Shown: positions 48,025 through 57,799, counted from the stretch's first letter. The stretch is DNA of 64,000 nucleotides from CAKZLS01 sp963701445 (GCA_963701445.1 CAVPAM010000027.1:1-64000); one strand, 5' to 3'. Program-made: numbers and translations. Notes: generated from the sequence alone by a model not told the origin.

Positions 48025-50199
48025 GTGACGAACCCTGATCCATCGGTGAAAGATCGTGGCGAGAAGCCGGTAACGCTCGACCAGCGCCTGCTGGCGGAGG
48101 CGGTGCGGATCCACGAGGATGCGCTGGGATTTGCCGCCGACGAGCCCCGGGCGGATGAACGGGCGAAGGCGGCCGGGGGCAACTTCGAGCGCCGCCTGAT
48201 CGTTCGCGCCGGGGCGCTCTCCATCGCCGGGCCGCTCGGCGAGGCACTGCGACAGCTGCGCGGCGGCTCGCGGCTGGTGGTCGGCGCGGGATTGGTGCTG
48301 GCCATCGTCGCCGGTTTCGCCGCCACCCAGGCCGTGTTCGGGTCCAGCACCGGCAAACCGATCAATTTCTTCTGGGTTCTCGGAAGCCTGCTCGGCGTGC
48401 ACACGCTGGCGCTGCTGATCTGGTTGGTGTTCATCGTCGTCCGGCCCGAGGGCACGTCCGGCGGTTTCCTCGGCGCGGCGGCGGCGGCGTTTTCGCGCCG
48501 GATCAACGGCTGGCTCCACAAGGGACCGGTTCACGCCGCCGCCGCGCGGGCCGCCTTCACCGTTTTCGCCACGGGCGCCGTCGGCCGCTGGACATTCAGC
48601 ACCATCACTCACGCCCTTTGGCTGGCGTTCCTCGCCGGTTGCGTCGCCATGGTGCTGCTCACGCTCAGCGCCAAGCAGTATTCCTTTGCCTGGGAAACGA
48701 CGATTCTTTCCGAGAGCAACTACATGGCGCTCGCCGGCGCCATCGGCAAACTGCCCGCGGCCCTGGGTTTCCCGGTGCCGGACCCCGAGCAGGTTGCCGC
48801 CAGCCGCTGGACCGGAGCCGGCGAGCCGGCCGCCGAAACGCGCGAGGCGTGGGCCGGGTTGCTGGTGGGCGCCATCGCCGTCTACGGGCTGTTGCCGCGC
48901 GCGCTGGTGCTGCTGGTGAGCCTCGCGGCGCGGAGCCTTGCCCTGCGCCGCTACCGGCTGGACACGTCGCGGCCCGGTTTTGCACGCCTCCAGACCCGCG
49001 TGATGCCGGCCGCGCGGCTCACCGGCGTCATCGACCCCGAGGGCGACGGGACCGGAATACCGGCGAATGGAGCCGCCCTCCTGGAAGCCCCGCCGCCGAT
49101 CGCCCCGGACGGTCCGGCCGCCATCCTGGGCCTGGAGATCGAGCCCCCCGGGACACCCTGGCCGCCGCACGTAACGGGCATCGACTGGCTGGACCTCGGC
49201 TTCGTCGACAGCCGCTCGGACCGTCACGGCGTCATCGAACGGATCGCCGCGGCGGCGGTCCCGCCGCGCGCCACCGTGGTGGTCTGCTCGCTGGCGGCGA
49301 CACCGGACCGCGGTACCGGAGCGTTCGTGCGAACCCTTCAACAGACGTCGCGTATTGCCGTCGCGCTGGTTCTCGGCGACGGCGAAAAGCTGCGGCGTCG
49401 GGGACATCTCGAGCACGTGGCGCAGCGGATCGACGACTGGCGGAACCTAGCGAGGCGCGCGGGTGTCCCCGGCGACCGGGTCGTCGAGGTGGACCTCGAC
49501 CATCTCACCGACGCCAGCCGCGCCCGGCTGGCAAGCCTGCTCGGAGCGGCGACGGCAAGCGCCCCGCAAAACCGGCGGATCGAGGACGCGCTCGACCTGA
49601 TCGCCAGCCACGCCGGCCGCTGGACCGGCCCGCCCGGAGCCGCCGATCAGGCGGAACTGCACCGGGAGATCGCAAAACTGTACCAGGGCGTAGAGTCGTC
49701 CTGGCGGGATCTGTTGCGCATCGATGTCAGGGATGGCGTCCCGAAGATGGACGACCTCCGGTCCGGCGCCGATCGCATGATCGGTCTGCTGCCCGCCCGG
49801 TTGCGCCTCAATCCCCGCTGGATGGCCGCCGGCGCGCTGGCCGGCGCGCTCGGCTGCGTCGCCGCCGCCACCGTCGTCTCGCCCGTGGCCATCGCCGCCC
49901 TGCCGGCCTGGGCCGGGCTTGGAGCGGCGGTCTCGGCGTTGATGGGTTCGGCCAGGTCCGGCAACGCGTCCACGACGGAGACCGCCATCGATCTGACCGA
50001 GGCGGTCAACGGCGCCGCCCTGTTCGCCGTGGTTCTTCACCTGCAGGGCCGGGACGAGGCGTCGATCACCCGCGTCATCGACCGCATGGCCGGCGAGGAG
50101 AACCCGCCCGCGATCCACGGCGTCGACGAGGCCCGGGCGTGGCTCCGGACGCTCCGGGACCGGTTCGACCGGGCGCTGGCGGAGGAGCACGCCACATGA
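48025..50199 (+). CDS. DUF2868 membrane protein
   Basis: A 724-residue protein starting with GTG. Membrane segments are predicted at ~85-105, ~118-140, ~190-215 and ~258-285, and again at ~590-635 (Ala/Gly-rich). LDQRLLAEAVRIHEDALGF opens it and is DUF2868-like. A soluble middle part (~380-560) carries a Rossmann-like stretch (TVVVCSLAATPDRGTGAF). It is coupled by a 4-bp ATGA overlap with the GTPase downstream, a pair that recurs in proteobacteria. Function unknown. Confidence 0.8.
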   Translation: MTNPDPSVKDRGEKPVTLDQRLLAEAVRIHEDALGFAADEPRADERAKAAGGNFERRLIVRAGALSIAGPLGEALRQLRGGSRLVVGAGLVLAIVAGFAATQAVFGSSTGKPINFFWVLGSLLGVHTLALLIWLVFIVVRPEGTSGGFLGAAAAAFSRRINGWLHKGPVHAAAARAAFTVFATGAVGRWTFSTITHALWLAFLAGCVAMVLLTLSAKQYSFAWETTILSESNYMALAGAIGKLPAALGFPVPDPEQVAASRWTGAGEPAAETREAWAGLLVGAIAVYGLLPRALVLLVSLAARSLALRRYRLDTSRPGFARLQTRVMPAARLTGVIDPEGDGTGIPANGAALLEAPPPIAPDGPAAILGLEIEPPGTPWPPHVTGIDWLDLGFVDSRSDRHGVIERIAAAAVPPRATVVVCSLAATPDRGTGAFVRTLQQTSRIAVALVLGDGEKLRRRGHLEHVAQRIDDWRNLARRAGVPGDRVVEVDLDHLTDASRARLASLLGAATASAPQNRRIEDALDLIASHAGRWTGPPGAADQAELHREIAKLYQGVESSWRDLLRIDVRDGVPKMDDLRSGADRMIGLLPARLRLNPRWMAAGALAGALGCVAAATVVSPVAIAALPAWAGLGAAVSALMGSARSGNASTTETAIDLTEAVNGAALFAVVLHLQGRDEASITRVIDRMAGEENPPAIHGVDEARAWLRTLRDRFDRALAEEHAT

Positions 50200-51620
50200 C
50201 ACGCTCGCTCCCTCTCCCCGTTCTCAAGGTCGCCGTGGTCGGTCATACCAACACCGGCAAGACCTCGCTGCTGCGCACCCTCACCCAAACCGTCGATTTC
50301 GGCGAGGTGTCGGACCGCCCGGCCACCACCCGCCACGTCGAGGGGACGGCCCTGCTGGTGGACGGCGCGCCGCTTGTCGAACTCTACGACACGCCCGGCC
50401 TGGAGGACTCCATCGGCCTGCTGGAGCATCTCGACGGCCTTCGCCCGGATCGTCAAAGGGACTGGATCGAGGTGATCCGGGATTTTCTCGCCAGCCCGGC
50501 GGCGCACGGCGTGTTCGAGCAGGAAGCCAAGGCGATCCGCCAGGTTCTCGCCAGCGACATCGCCCTTTACGTCATCGACGCCCGCGACCGGGTTCTCGGC
50601 AAGCATCGCGACGAACTGGAGATCCTCGGGCGCTGCGCCACGCCGGTGGTGCCGGTGCTCAACTTCGTCGCCAGTCCGGAGGCCAAGACCGGGCAGTGGC
50701 GCGAGCATCTGAGCCGGGTCGGCATGCACGCCGTGGCCGAGTTCGACACCGTGGTCCTCAACGAAAACGCCGAGCAGCGGCTGTTCGAGAAGATGCAGAC
50801 GTTGCTCGACTCCTTCCGCGCCACCCTCGCCGCGCTGATCAGGGACCGCAAGCAGCGGCGCGCCAACCTGATCCGCGCGTCGGCCGACCTCCTGGCCGAC
50901 CTGCTCATCGACGTCGCGGCGTACCGGATCCTGGTGGAGACGGAGGGCGCGAACGCCGCCGGCACCGTCGAGTCGCTCAAGCAGGTTGTGCGCGACCGCG
51001 AGCGCCGGTGCGTCGCGGCGCTGCTCGAGATGTACCGGTTCCGGCCCGACGACTACGAGGCGGACCTGGTGCCGCTCGACAACGGCCAGTGGGGACTGGA
51101 TCTGTTCAGTCCGGAATTGCTCAAGGAATTCAGCGTGAAGGCCGGGGGCGGCGCGGTGGCGGGCGGCCTCACCGGACTGGCGGTGGACGCCATGACCGGC
51201 GGCCTGTCGCTGGGCGCCGCCGCCGCCATCGGCGCCACCATCGGCGGGCTCTACGGCACCTTCGAAAGCCACGGCAAGCGCGTCGTCGACACCTTGCGCG
51301 GCTACACCGCGCTCCGCGTCCAGGACGACACGCTGCGGCTTCTGGCGCTCCGGCAGTTGCGGCTGGTCCAGGCACTGCTGCGGCGCGGCCACGCCAGCCC
51401 AGACAAGATCCGCATCGAGGCCCAGGCGCGGGAGGGCGAAAAGACCTGGACATCCGGCCGGCTGCCCAAGGGCCTGTCGCGGGCCAAGTCCCACCCCGAG
51501 TGGTCCCGCCTCGGCGCCAAGGATCCGTCCAAGATCGGCTCGGACACCCGCCGCGCCGCCACCGAGTCCGAACTCGCCGGCCTCATCGAGGCCGAGCTGA
51601 CGCGGTCGATGGAGATTTAG
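50196..51620 (+). CDS. DUF3482 GTPase-like protein
   Basis: A 474-residue protein. The N-terminal G domain has G1 GHTNTGKTS and G3 LYDTPGLED. The G4 NKxD position reads NFVAS, so base specificity is uncertain. A second part (DUF3482, ~290-470) contains Gly/Ala-rich hydrophobic hairpins, GGGAVAGGLTGLAVDAM and LGAAAAIGATIGGLYGTF, which could insert into membrane in a nucleotide-controlled way. It is tightly coupled to DUF2868. Role is not established. Confidence 0.82.
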   Translation: MTRSLPLPVLKVAVVGHTNTGKTSLLRTLTQTVDFGEVSDRPATTRHVEGTALLVDGAPLVELYDTPGLEDSIGLLEHLDGLRPDRQRDWIEVIRDFLASPAAHGVFEQEAKAIRQVLASDIALYVIDARDRVLGKHRDELEILGRCATPVVPVLNFVASPEAKTGQWREHLSRVGMHAVAEFDTVVLNENAEQRLFEKMQTLLDSFRATLAALIRDRKQRRANLIRASADLLADLLIDVAAYRILVETEGANAAGTVESLKQVVRDRERRCVAALLEMYRFRPDDYEADLVPLDNGQWGLDLFSPELLKEFSVKAGGGAVAGGLTGLAVDAMTGGLSLGAAAAIGATIGGLYGTFESHGKRVVDTLRGYTALRVQDDTLRLLALRQLRLVQALLRRGHASPDKIRIEAQAREGEKTWTSGRLPKGLSRAKSHPEWSRLGAKDPSKIGSDTRRAATESELAGLIEAELTRSMEI

Positions 51621-51717
51621 GCCGGGGTTTCCGCCATTGAACGCCGGGGACCGCAAGGGCTCGGGCGGTCCCGCAAACCGGAAAAAAGTTGAGGAAACAG
51701 AACAAGAACGGCGACAA

Positions 51718-51746
51718 TTGACGGGGTTTCGCCCGGCGCTTACAGT
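51718..51746 (+). promoter_or_regulatory. Sigma-70-type promoter of nrdJ
   Basis: TTGACG at 51718-51723 and TACAGT at 51741-51746 with a 17-bp spacer, ~48 bp before the nrdJ start. No cobalamin riboswitch is visible in the 173-bp gap. Confidence 0.6.
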
Positions 51747-51793
51747 AGAGTTCAATCCCGCAACCGCCCATAAACGGACAAAGAGATCACCCC

Positions 51794-54700
51794 ATGCAGG
51801 TCGCGCCCGTTTCCCAACAGATCTGGGACATGAAGTACCGCCTGAAGACGCTGGACGGCCAGCCGGTGGACAAGACCATCGCCGACAGCTGGGCGCGGGT
51901 GGCCAGGGCGCTGGCCGAGCCGGAAACGGACCCGGCCGTCTGGGAACAGGCATTCCTCGGCGCCATGGGCGATTTCAAGTTCCTGCCGGCCGGGCGGATC
52001 CTGTCGGGCGCCGGCTCGGGGCGGCGGGTGACGCTGTTCAACTGCTTCGTCATGGGCGACGTGCCGGACGACATGACCGGCATCTTCGAGCACCTCAAGG
52101 AAGCGGCCCTGACCATGCAGCAGGGCGGCGGCATCGGCTACGACTTCTCGACGCTCAGGCCCAAGGGCTCGGCGGTGGTGGGCGTCGGCGCCGACGCCTC
52201 GGGGCCGCTGTCGTTCATGGACGTGTGGGACGCCATGTGCCGCACCATCATGAGCGCGGGGTCCAGGCGCGGCGCCATGATGGCGGTGATGCGCTGCGAC
52301 CATCCCGACATCGAGGCGTTCATCGACGCCAAGCGCGAGCCCGGGCGGCTCCGCATGTTCAACCTGTCGGTGCTGGTCACCGACGACTTCATGCGGGCGG
52401 TCAAGGAGGACGCGTCCTGGGAGCTGTCCTTCGGCGGCACCGTCTACAAGAGCCTCGGCGCGCGCGAGCTGTGGAACCGGATCATGCGCGCCACCTACGC
52501 CTACGCCGAGCCCGGCGTCATCTTCATCGACCGCATCAACCGGCTCAACAACCTCTACTACTGCGAGACCATCCACGGCACCAATCCGTGCGTCACCGCC
52601 GACACCTGGGTACAAACGGCGGACGGCCCCCGCCGGGTCCGCGACCTCGTCGGCAAGCCGTTTACCGCGCTGGTGAACGGCCGGCCGTTCGCCTCCGCGG
52701 CCGAGGGCTTCTTTCTCACCGCCACCAAGCCGGTGCTGAACCTGACCACGCGGGAGGGCCACGGCCTGAGGCTGACCGCCGACCATCCCGTTCGGCGGGC
52801 GCGGAACTCCTCACGACGACGGAGTGGACCCCCGCCGGAGACCTCAAGCCCGGCGACACCGTCGTCCTCAACGACCACCGGGCCTCCGCCGACTGGCCGG
52901 GCCCGTACACCCGCGAGCAGGGCTACCTCATCGGCCTGCTGCTCGGCGACGGCGCGCTCACCGGCGACGAGGCGGTGATCAGCGCCTGGCCGGGCCTCGC
53001 CGCCGTCAACGGCCACGACCGCCCGGGCATCGCCGGCGTGATGGACGAAGCGCTGGCGGCGGCGGAAACCCTGCCGCAGCGCTCCGATTTCGAGGGCTGG
53101 ATGCCGATCCCCGGGCGCGGCGAGTACCGGCTGGTGTCCGGCGCGGTCAGGCAGCTCGCCCTGGAGCTGGGACTGGATCCCGACCACCAGACCGTCACCC
53201 CGGCCCTGGAACAGACCTCCAGCGCCTTCTGCCGGGGGTTCCTGCGCGGCCTGTTCGATGTCCACGGCGGCGTCCACGGCAACCCGCGCGACGGCGTCAG
53301 CGTCCGCCTCGCCCTCGGCGACGACCCGCTTTTGGAGGCGGCGCAACGGATCCTGCTCCGGCTCGGCATCGCCAGCCGCATCCAGCGCGACACCCGCCCG
53401 GTCCAGGAACGGCCCCTGCCCGACGGCCGGGGCGGCGAGCGCCTGTACCCCAGCAAGCCCCGCCACGAACTGGCGATCACCGGCGAGAACCTGCGGGTGT
53501 TCGCCGACGGCATCGGGTTCGCCGACGAGACCAAGGCGGTGCGGCTCGACGTGCTGATCTCGAGCTACCGCCGCGCCCTCGCCGCCGAGCGCTTCACCGC
53601 CACGGTGGCCGAGGTCGACCGCGCGACGGCACCGAAGCCGTCTACGACGTCCAGATACCCGGCATCAACGCCTTCGACGCCAACGGACTGGTGGTCCACA
53701 ACTGCGGCGAACAGCCGCTGCCGCCGTACGGCACCTGCCTGCTCGGCTCGGTCAACCTGGCGCGGCTGATCCTCGATCCGTTCGAGGCGAACGCCCGGCT
53801 CGACATGGCGGCGCTGGACGACCTTGTGGGCGCGGCGGTGCGCATGCTCGACAACGTCATCGACACGTCGCGCTATCCGCTGCCGCAGCAGGAACACGAG
53901 GCCAAGGCCAAGCGCCGCATCGGCCTCGGCATCACCGGCCTCGCCGACGCGCTGATCCAGTGCGGCGCGCGCTACGGCGGCCACGAGGCGGTGGGCCTGA
54001 CCGAGATCTGGATGCGGGCGATCCAGCGCGCCGCCTACCTCACGTCCACCCGGCTCGCCGAGGAAAAGGGCGCCTTCCCGCTGTTCGATCGCGACAAGTA
54101 CCTGGCCGGCGAGACCGTCGGCGGCCTCGACGAGGACGTGCGCGACGCCATCGCCGCCCACGGCATCCGCAACGCGCTGCTCACCTCGGTGGCGCCCACC
54201 GGCACCATCTCGCTGTTCGCCGACAACGTGTCGTCGGGCCTGGAGCCGGTGTTCAGCTTCCGCTATTCCCGCCACGTGCTCATGCCCGACGGGAGCCGCC
54301 GCCAGGAGGAGGTCACCGACTACGCCTATCGCCTCTACCGCCGGCTCAAGGGCGAAAACGCGCGCGCTCACCCACGCCTTCGTGGACGCCCAGGAGCTCA
54401 GCCCCAACGATCATCTGGTCATGCAGGCCGCCGTCCAGAAATACATCGACAGCTCCATCTCCAAGACCATCAACTGCCCCGAGAGCATCACCTTCGAGGA
54501 CTTCAAGGACATCTACGCCCAGGCCTACGAGCTCGGCTGCAAGGGCTGCACCACCTACCGCCCCAACGAGGTCACCGGCGCGGTGCTGGAGCGCAAGGAC
54601 GAGGCCAAGTCCAAGACCGCCACCGCCCAGGCGGAACTGCCGCTCGAATCCCCCACCGCCCGGGCCAAGCCCCGCGACCTCGGCGACTCCGGCGCCATCG

Positions 54701-55236
54701 TCCAGATGTTCCAGCCCCTCGACCGGCCCGAGGCGCTGCGCGGCCAGACCTACAAGGTCCGCTGGCCGGAAAGCGACCACGCCATCTACATCACGCTGAA
54801 CGACATCATCCAGGACAGCCGCCGGCGTCCCTTCGAGGTGTTCATCAACTCCAAGAACACCGAGCACTACGCCTGGACCGTGGCGCTCACCCGCATGATC
54901 AGCGCCGTGTTCCGGCGCGGCGGCGACGTGTCCTTCGTGGTCGAGGAACTGAAGGCGGTGTTCGACCCGCGCGGCGGCCAGTGGGTGGGCGGCCGCTACG
55001 TCCCCTCGCTGCTCGCCGCCATCGGCGGGGTGATCGAGCAGCACATGATCGACATCGGCTTCATCCCCCCGCCCGAGGGCCACGGCAAACCCCGCGCCGA
55101 AAAGCAGGTCAAGGCCGTCGGCGAACCGACCGCCAATTCCCGCTTCCGCTCCTGCCCCAAATGCGGCTCCCCCACCCTGATGCGCCAGGAAGACTGCGAC
55201 ACGTGCACGAGCTGCGGGTATTCGAAGTGCGGGTAG
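51794..55236 (+). CDS. nrdJ: Class II (B12-dependent) ribonucleotide reductase with intein (frameshifted)
   Basis: The reductase makes deoxyribonucleotides with an adenosylcobalamin-generated thiyl radical. The N-extein is 265 residues, starting VSQQIWDMKYRLKTLDG, with the disulfide cysteine in LFNCFVMGD. The radical Cys is in NPC-GEQPLPPYG, split by an intein. The C-extein (about 510 residues) ends in a CPKCGSPTLMRQEDCDTCTSCGYSKCG-type (quoted in part) four-pair Cys region that binds zinc or recycles the active site. Three frame changes occur: at ~52792-52812, ~53621-53625 and ~54358-54368, the first two inside the intein. Base counts agree with one deletion, a 2-base insertion and a 1-base insertion. 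Mature protein: ~775 residues. Confidence 0.9.
52589..53702 (+). other. LAGLIDADG intein in NrdJ
   Basis: The intein begins with Cys1 (CVTADTWVQTADG, block A) and block B is LRLTADHPV with the TxxH. It has two LAGLIDADG-like helices, LIGLLLGDGALTG and LRGLFDVHGGVHG, and it ends VYDVQIPGINAFDANGLVVHN followed by C (blocks F and G, with the His-Asn pair). The corrected length is 371 residues, 1113 bases from the 1114-base span. It is inserted between NP and the catalytic Cys of the extein, so splicing is needed for any activity. Both halves of the homing endonuclease look present. Confidence 0.88.
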
Positions 55237-55301
55237 GGAAGAACCAAGGTTCGGTCGTTAATTCGTGCTGAGCATATTTTGAATGTCAACTGGCAAGTAC
55301 T

Positions 55302-56567
55302 GTGCGTATCCCAACCGAAATCAATGAACGAGAAATACCTAGGTTGATTAGTGAGTTTATTCCGATAGTCGGGTGGCAGAATTGGGAGAAGAGGCGGAAC
55401 TCACTGCTAGGTCAAATCAAGAAAAACCAGCTTCTAGAAGTCTATTTCGACGAAAAATTTGCTCTTGAACTTGAGCTGTCTCGGCTGCGAAAGCGCCAAA
55501 ACAAAACCGGCAAGTATGATTTTGACCTGAACAATGAAAAACAATACAAGCTTTTCTCATTTGTGGCCATGGTGGTTGGTGTTCACCGGCATCTTACTTC
55601 CCAAGCTCAAAAACGGCTGAGAGGGATGATCCGCGGCCAGCTAAAGGATGATAGTGGGTTGGCCCCAGTAGCCTCCGAAATGGCTGTGGCGTCCCACCTG
55701 ATGAGCAGGGACTTCGATGTTATTTTCAATGATTTGGAAACTGGACGCGGGTTCGATTTTTTGGCTAAGCGTAGGGAAGTAGAGATTGAAGTCGAGTGCA
55801 AGCACGTTTCGGGCGACGTTGGTCGTAAGCTTCATAAGCGGCGCGTGTACGAGTTAGGGGGGCGCATTGTCCCTTTACTCGATGAAGTACTTGAGCGCCA
55901 ATCCGATGGGTGGCTCCTAAGAATTACAGTGCCGGATCACCTTAAGGGAGCGCGCGAACAACACGAAGCCATCGCCAAGGTCGTCGAAGAAACCCTGCGA
56001 TCTGGCCAACGGTCTTCTGACCATTCAGTTTGTTCGCTTGAAGTTCAACAATTCCCACTAGCAGATAGTCCATTTAGTGCAAGCTCGCCAGGCGCCATAT
56101 CGGAGCAACTCGTGAAGGATTTTGTGGAGAAACGTCTGGGGGTTTTTAATAAGCACCTATTTTGTTTATTCGGGCCACAAAAAGGTGCCGTGGTCGTCGT
56201 CTTTCATAGTTCCAAACCAGACAAGGTATTGGACGGAATTCACCGGCAACTCAAGAACTCTTCTAAAGATCAACTAACTGGCTTACGCCCCGGCCTAATG
56301 TGCGTTCACCTCGAGGATGTGTCCGGCAAAGATTTGCGCGAATTAGCCGATGCCGAAGGAAATGACTTTACCAATGGTACGGGTTTACAAGCTATGGCGA
56401 CGGATGTCCTAGTAAAACGCCCCCATGTCCATACGATTGCGTTTACAGCTGCCGGTGAAATCAGAGAAAACCGTATCGAGAGATATCGACAAGAAAAGGG
56501 ATCGGCTTACTCTTTTCCCAATGCCAATCATCCTCTGGCGGACGACCCACGCTACAAGGTTTTCTGA
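55302..56567 (+). CDS. AT-rich orphan protein with PD-(D/E)XK-like motif
   Basis: A 421-residue protein of unknown family, with base composition far poorer in GC than its neighbours. In the middle it has GFDFLAKRREVEIEVECKHV, an acidic-strand then E-x-K arrangement (D, then ExECK) that resembles a PD-(D/E)XK nuclease core. The N-terminal ~110 residues are helical and charged. A second half contains FCLFGPQKGAVVVVFHSS. No membrane segment. It starts with GTG at 55302, and the ribosome site is weak. The atypical codon use indicates recent acquisition. A defence role is possible but unproven. Confidence 0.6.
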   Translation: MRIPTEINEREIPRLISEFIPIVGWQNWEKRRNSLLGQIKKNQLLEVYFDEKFALELELSRLRKRQNKTGKYDFDLNNEKQYKLFSFVAMVVGVHRHLTSQAQKRLRGMIRGQLKDDSGLAPVASEMAVASHLMSRDFDVIFNDLETGRGFDFLAKRREVEIEVECKHVSGDVGRKLHKRRVYELGGRIVPLLDEVLERQSDGWLLRITVPDHLKGAREQHEAIAKVVEETLRSGQRSSDHSVCSLEVQQFPLADSPFSASSPGAISEQLVKDFVEKRLGVFNKHLFCLFGPQKGAVVVVFHSSKPDKVLDGIHRQLKNSSKDQLTGLRPGLMCVHLEDVSGKDLRELADAEGNDFTNGTGLQAMATDVLVKRPHVHTIAFTAAGEIRENRIERYRQEKGSAYSFPNANHPLADDPRYKVF

Positions 56568-56660
56568 CAAAGAAAATCGAAAAAAAGGGGACATTGCTCA
56601 ATAAGCAAGATCCCTAACGGTCAGGAAAAGACGCGGGCGGATTTCATCGTTCCGTGGCTC

Positions 56661-56694
56661 GGGGGTCAACTCTATCATTATACTATTCTGCCCG
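56661..56694 (+). repeat. 34-bp degenerate repeat, copy 1
   Basis: Begins GGGGGTCAACTCTAT and ends ACTATTCTGCCCG. It matches copy 2 (56840) with six differences in 34 bases, in the same orientation. Its second half overlaps a tandem 15-bp repeat (TACTATTCTGCCCG twice, 56681-56710). The 56568-56919 stretch has no gene. Confidence 0.75.
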
Positions 56695-56839
56695 ATACTA
56701 TTCTGCCCGTTGATCCCAGCCTTGGCGCCGGCCAACCGGGTGATTCTCGGCTGATCGAGACCTCGCATTCCATGAGCTGGCGGATCAATCGGCTATGGGG
56801 AATGCCGCGCATCTCGACGCGATGCTTGACAATGGACAA

Positions 56840-56873
56840 GGGGGTCAAGTCTATTTTTTTACTATACTGCCTG
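56840..56873 (+). repeat. 34-bp degenerate repeat, copy 2
   Basis: Begins GGGGGTCAAGTCTAT and ends ACTATACTGCCTG. It lies 179 bp after copy 1. The form resembles repeats seen beside REP-type (IS200-like) transposases, but no transposase is present here; this link is from memory and unproven. Confidence 0.7.
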
Positions 56874-56919
56874 TTCCGCCTTCGGCGGACATAGCCGGTT
56901 TACCTTTTTCGACACTCGA

Positions 56920-57342
56920 TCACACGCCGTCCGGCAGCGTCGCGATTCCGCGCCGCCGGGCGGCGTCCACGAGCGCCCGGTCCCGCGAGGCCAGCGGTAG
57001 GCCCTTGCGCATGGCCAACTCCAGATAGGCGGCGTCGGTGGTGGTGAGGCCGTCGGCGCGGGCCAGGGTCATAACCTCGATGAACGCCCTTGCCGGGGTT
57101 TCGTCATCGGTGAGAATGGGCAGCGCGGCCATGAGCGCGAGGCGCGTCGCCGTATCCGTCGCGGTCAGGCGCTTGCGGCGTTCCGCCTGGATGAGGACGT
57201 TGCCGAGCTCGAGGTGCCAGAGCGCCGGAACCCGGGCGCCGTCGTCGCGCACCCGCTCGAGGATAGCGTCGGTTTCGGGCGACGCTTCATCCTCGAAGCA
57301 CCACGAGACCGCCACCGAACAATCCAGAACCAATCCACTCAC
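56920..57342 (-). CDS. vapC: VapC-type PIN toxin
   Basis: A 140-residue PIN ribonuclease with the four acidic positions in LVLDCSVAVSWCFED, LWHLELGNVL, GLTTTDAAYLELA and LASRDRALVDAA. Toxin of the pair; 4-bp overlap (GTGA) with the antitoxin stop. Intact. It probably cuts RNA in the cytoplasm when freed from its antitoxin. Confidence 0.85.
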   Translation of the reverse strand: MSGLVLDCSVAVSWCFEDEASPETDAILERVRDDGARVPALWHLELGNVLIQAERRKRLTATDTATRLALMAALPILTDDETPARAFIEVMTLARADGLTTTDAAYLELAMRKGLPLASRDRALVDAARRRGIATLPDGV

Positions 57343-57590
57343 CGCCGCCCCTCGTCCCGCAGGTTTTTCCAGTCCAGTCCGCCCAGGGTAACCCCGGCCC
57401 GCGCCTTCTTGAGCCGGGCGATGGTCTCGTCCACGCGCGCGCGATCGGCGGCGGTCTCGGGGACGAGCCGGGCCACCGCCTTGCCGTGCTTGGTGATCAC
57501 GATCTCCTCGCCCCGCGCCACGCGGTCGAGCAGTTCCGAAAGATGGGTCTTGGCCTCAAAGGCCCCGACTGTCCTCATGGCTTCATCCAT
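57339..57590 (-). CDS. Phd/YefM-type antitoxin
   Basis: An 83-residue antitoxin with TVGAFEAKTHLSELLDRVARGEEIVITKHGKAVARLVP (seen in parts), the Phd/YefM fold, and a helical tail that binds the toxin. An alternative start is the ATG at 57578, which begins directly at the domain. It precedes and overlaps the vapC-like gene, so the two form one operon on the minus strand. Confidence 0.85.
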   Translation of the reverse strand: MDEAMRTVGAFEAKTHLSELLDRVARGEEIVITKHGKAVARLVPETAADRARVDETIARLKKARAGVTLGGLDWKNLRDEGRR

Positions 57591-57607
57591 TCCGACCTAA
57601 ATAATAA

Positions 57608-57626
57608 ACCAGTTCATCATTCTGGT
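57608..57626. promoter_or_regulatory. Candidate operator of the toxin-antitoxin pair
   Basis: Inverted repeat ACCAG, nine bases, CTGGT, about 20 bp before the antitoxin start. Phd-type antitoxins bind such sites to repress their own operon; the assignment here is by position. Confidence 0.45.
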
Positions 57627-57654
57627 CTGTTTCCGTCCATTCCCCAAGAATTGT

Positions 57655-57799
57655 GGTTGCCGCCCCTCACGAACAATGACGCCATTTCAGGCAGTGGAAT
57701 TTCTCCCCCCGGCGAGATCCGTTTGACATCCCAGGCGTCCCCGTCCGCCATGACCGACGGCCCCTGACTCTCCGGCAAGAAAGAGACTCGCGCAACTCG
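57655..57799 (+). pseudogene. Decayed duplicate of the methyltransferase upstream region and first codons
   Basis: This stretch aligns with 58923-59062, the DNA just before and over the start of the SABATH-type gene. Shared blocks in order: CACGAACA, CCATTTCAGG, CGCCATGACCGAC and CTCCGGCAAG. In the copy here the frame reads MTDGP and stops, then LSGKKETRAT, against MTDPSFSGKQETRAT in the intact gene. It is therefore a fossil copy, with the rest of the gene missing. Confidence 0.75.

Noticed and set aside
51621..51793. Cobalamin riboswitch before the B12-dependent reductase
   Set aside because: The gap is only 173 bp and I see no B12-box-like GCCACTG segment; a plain promoter explains the site.
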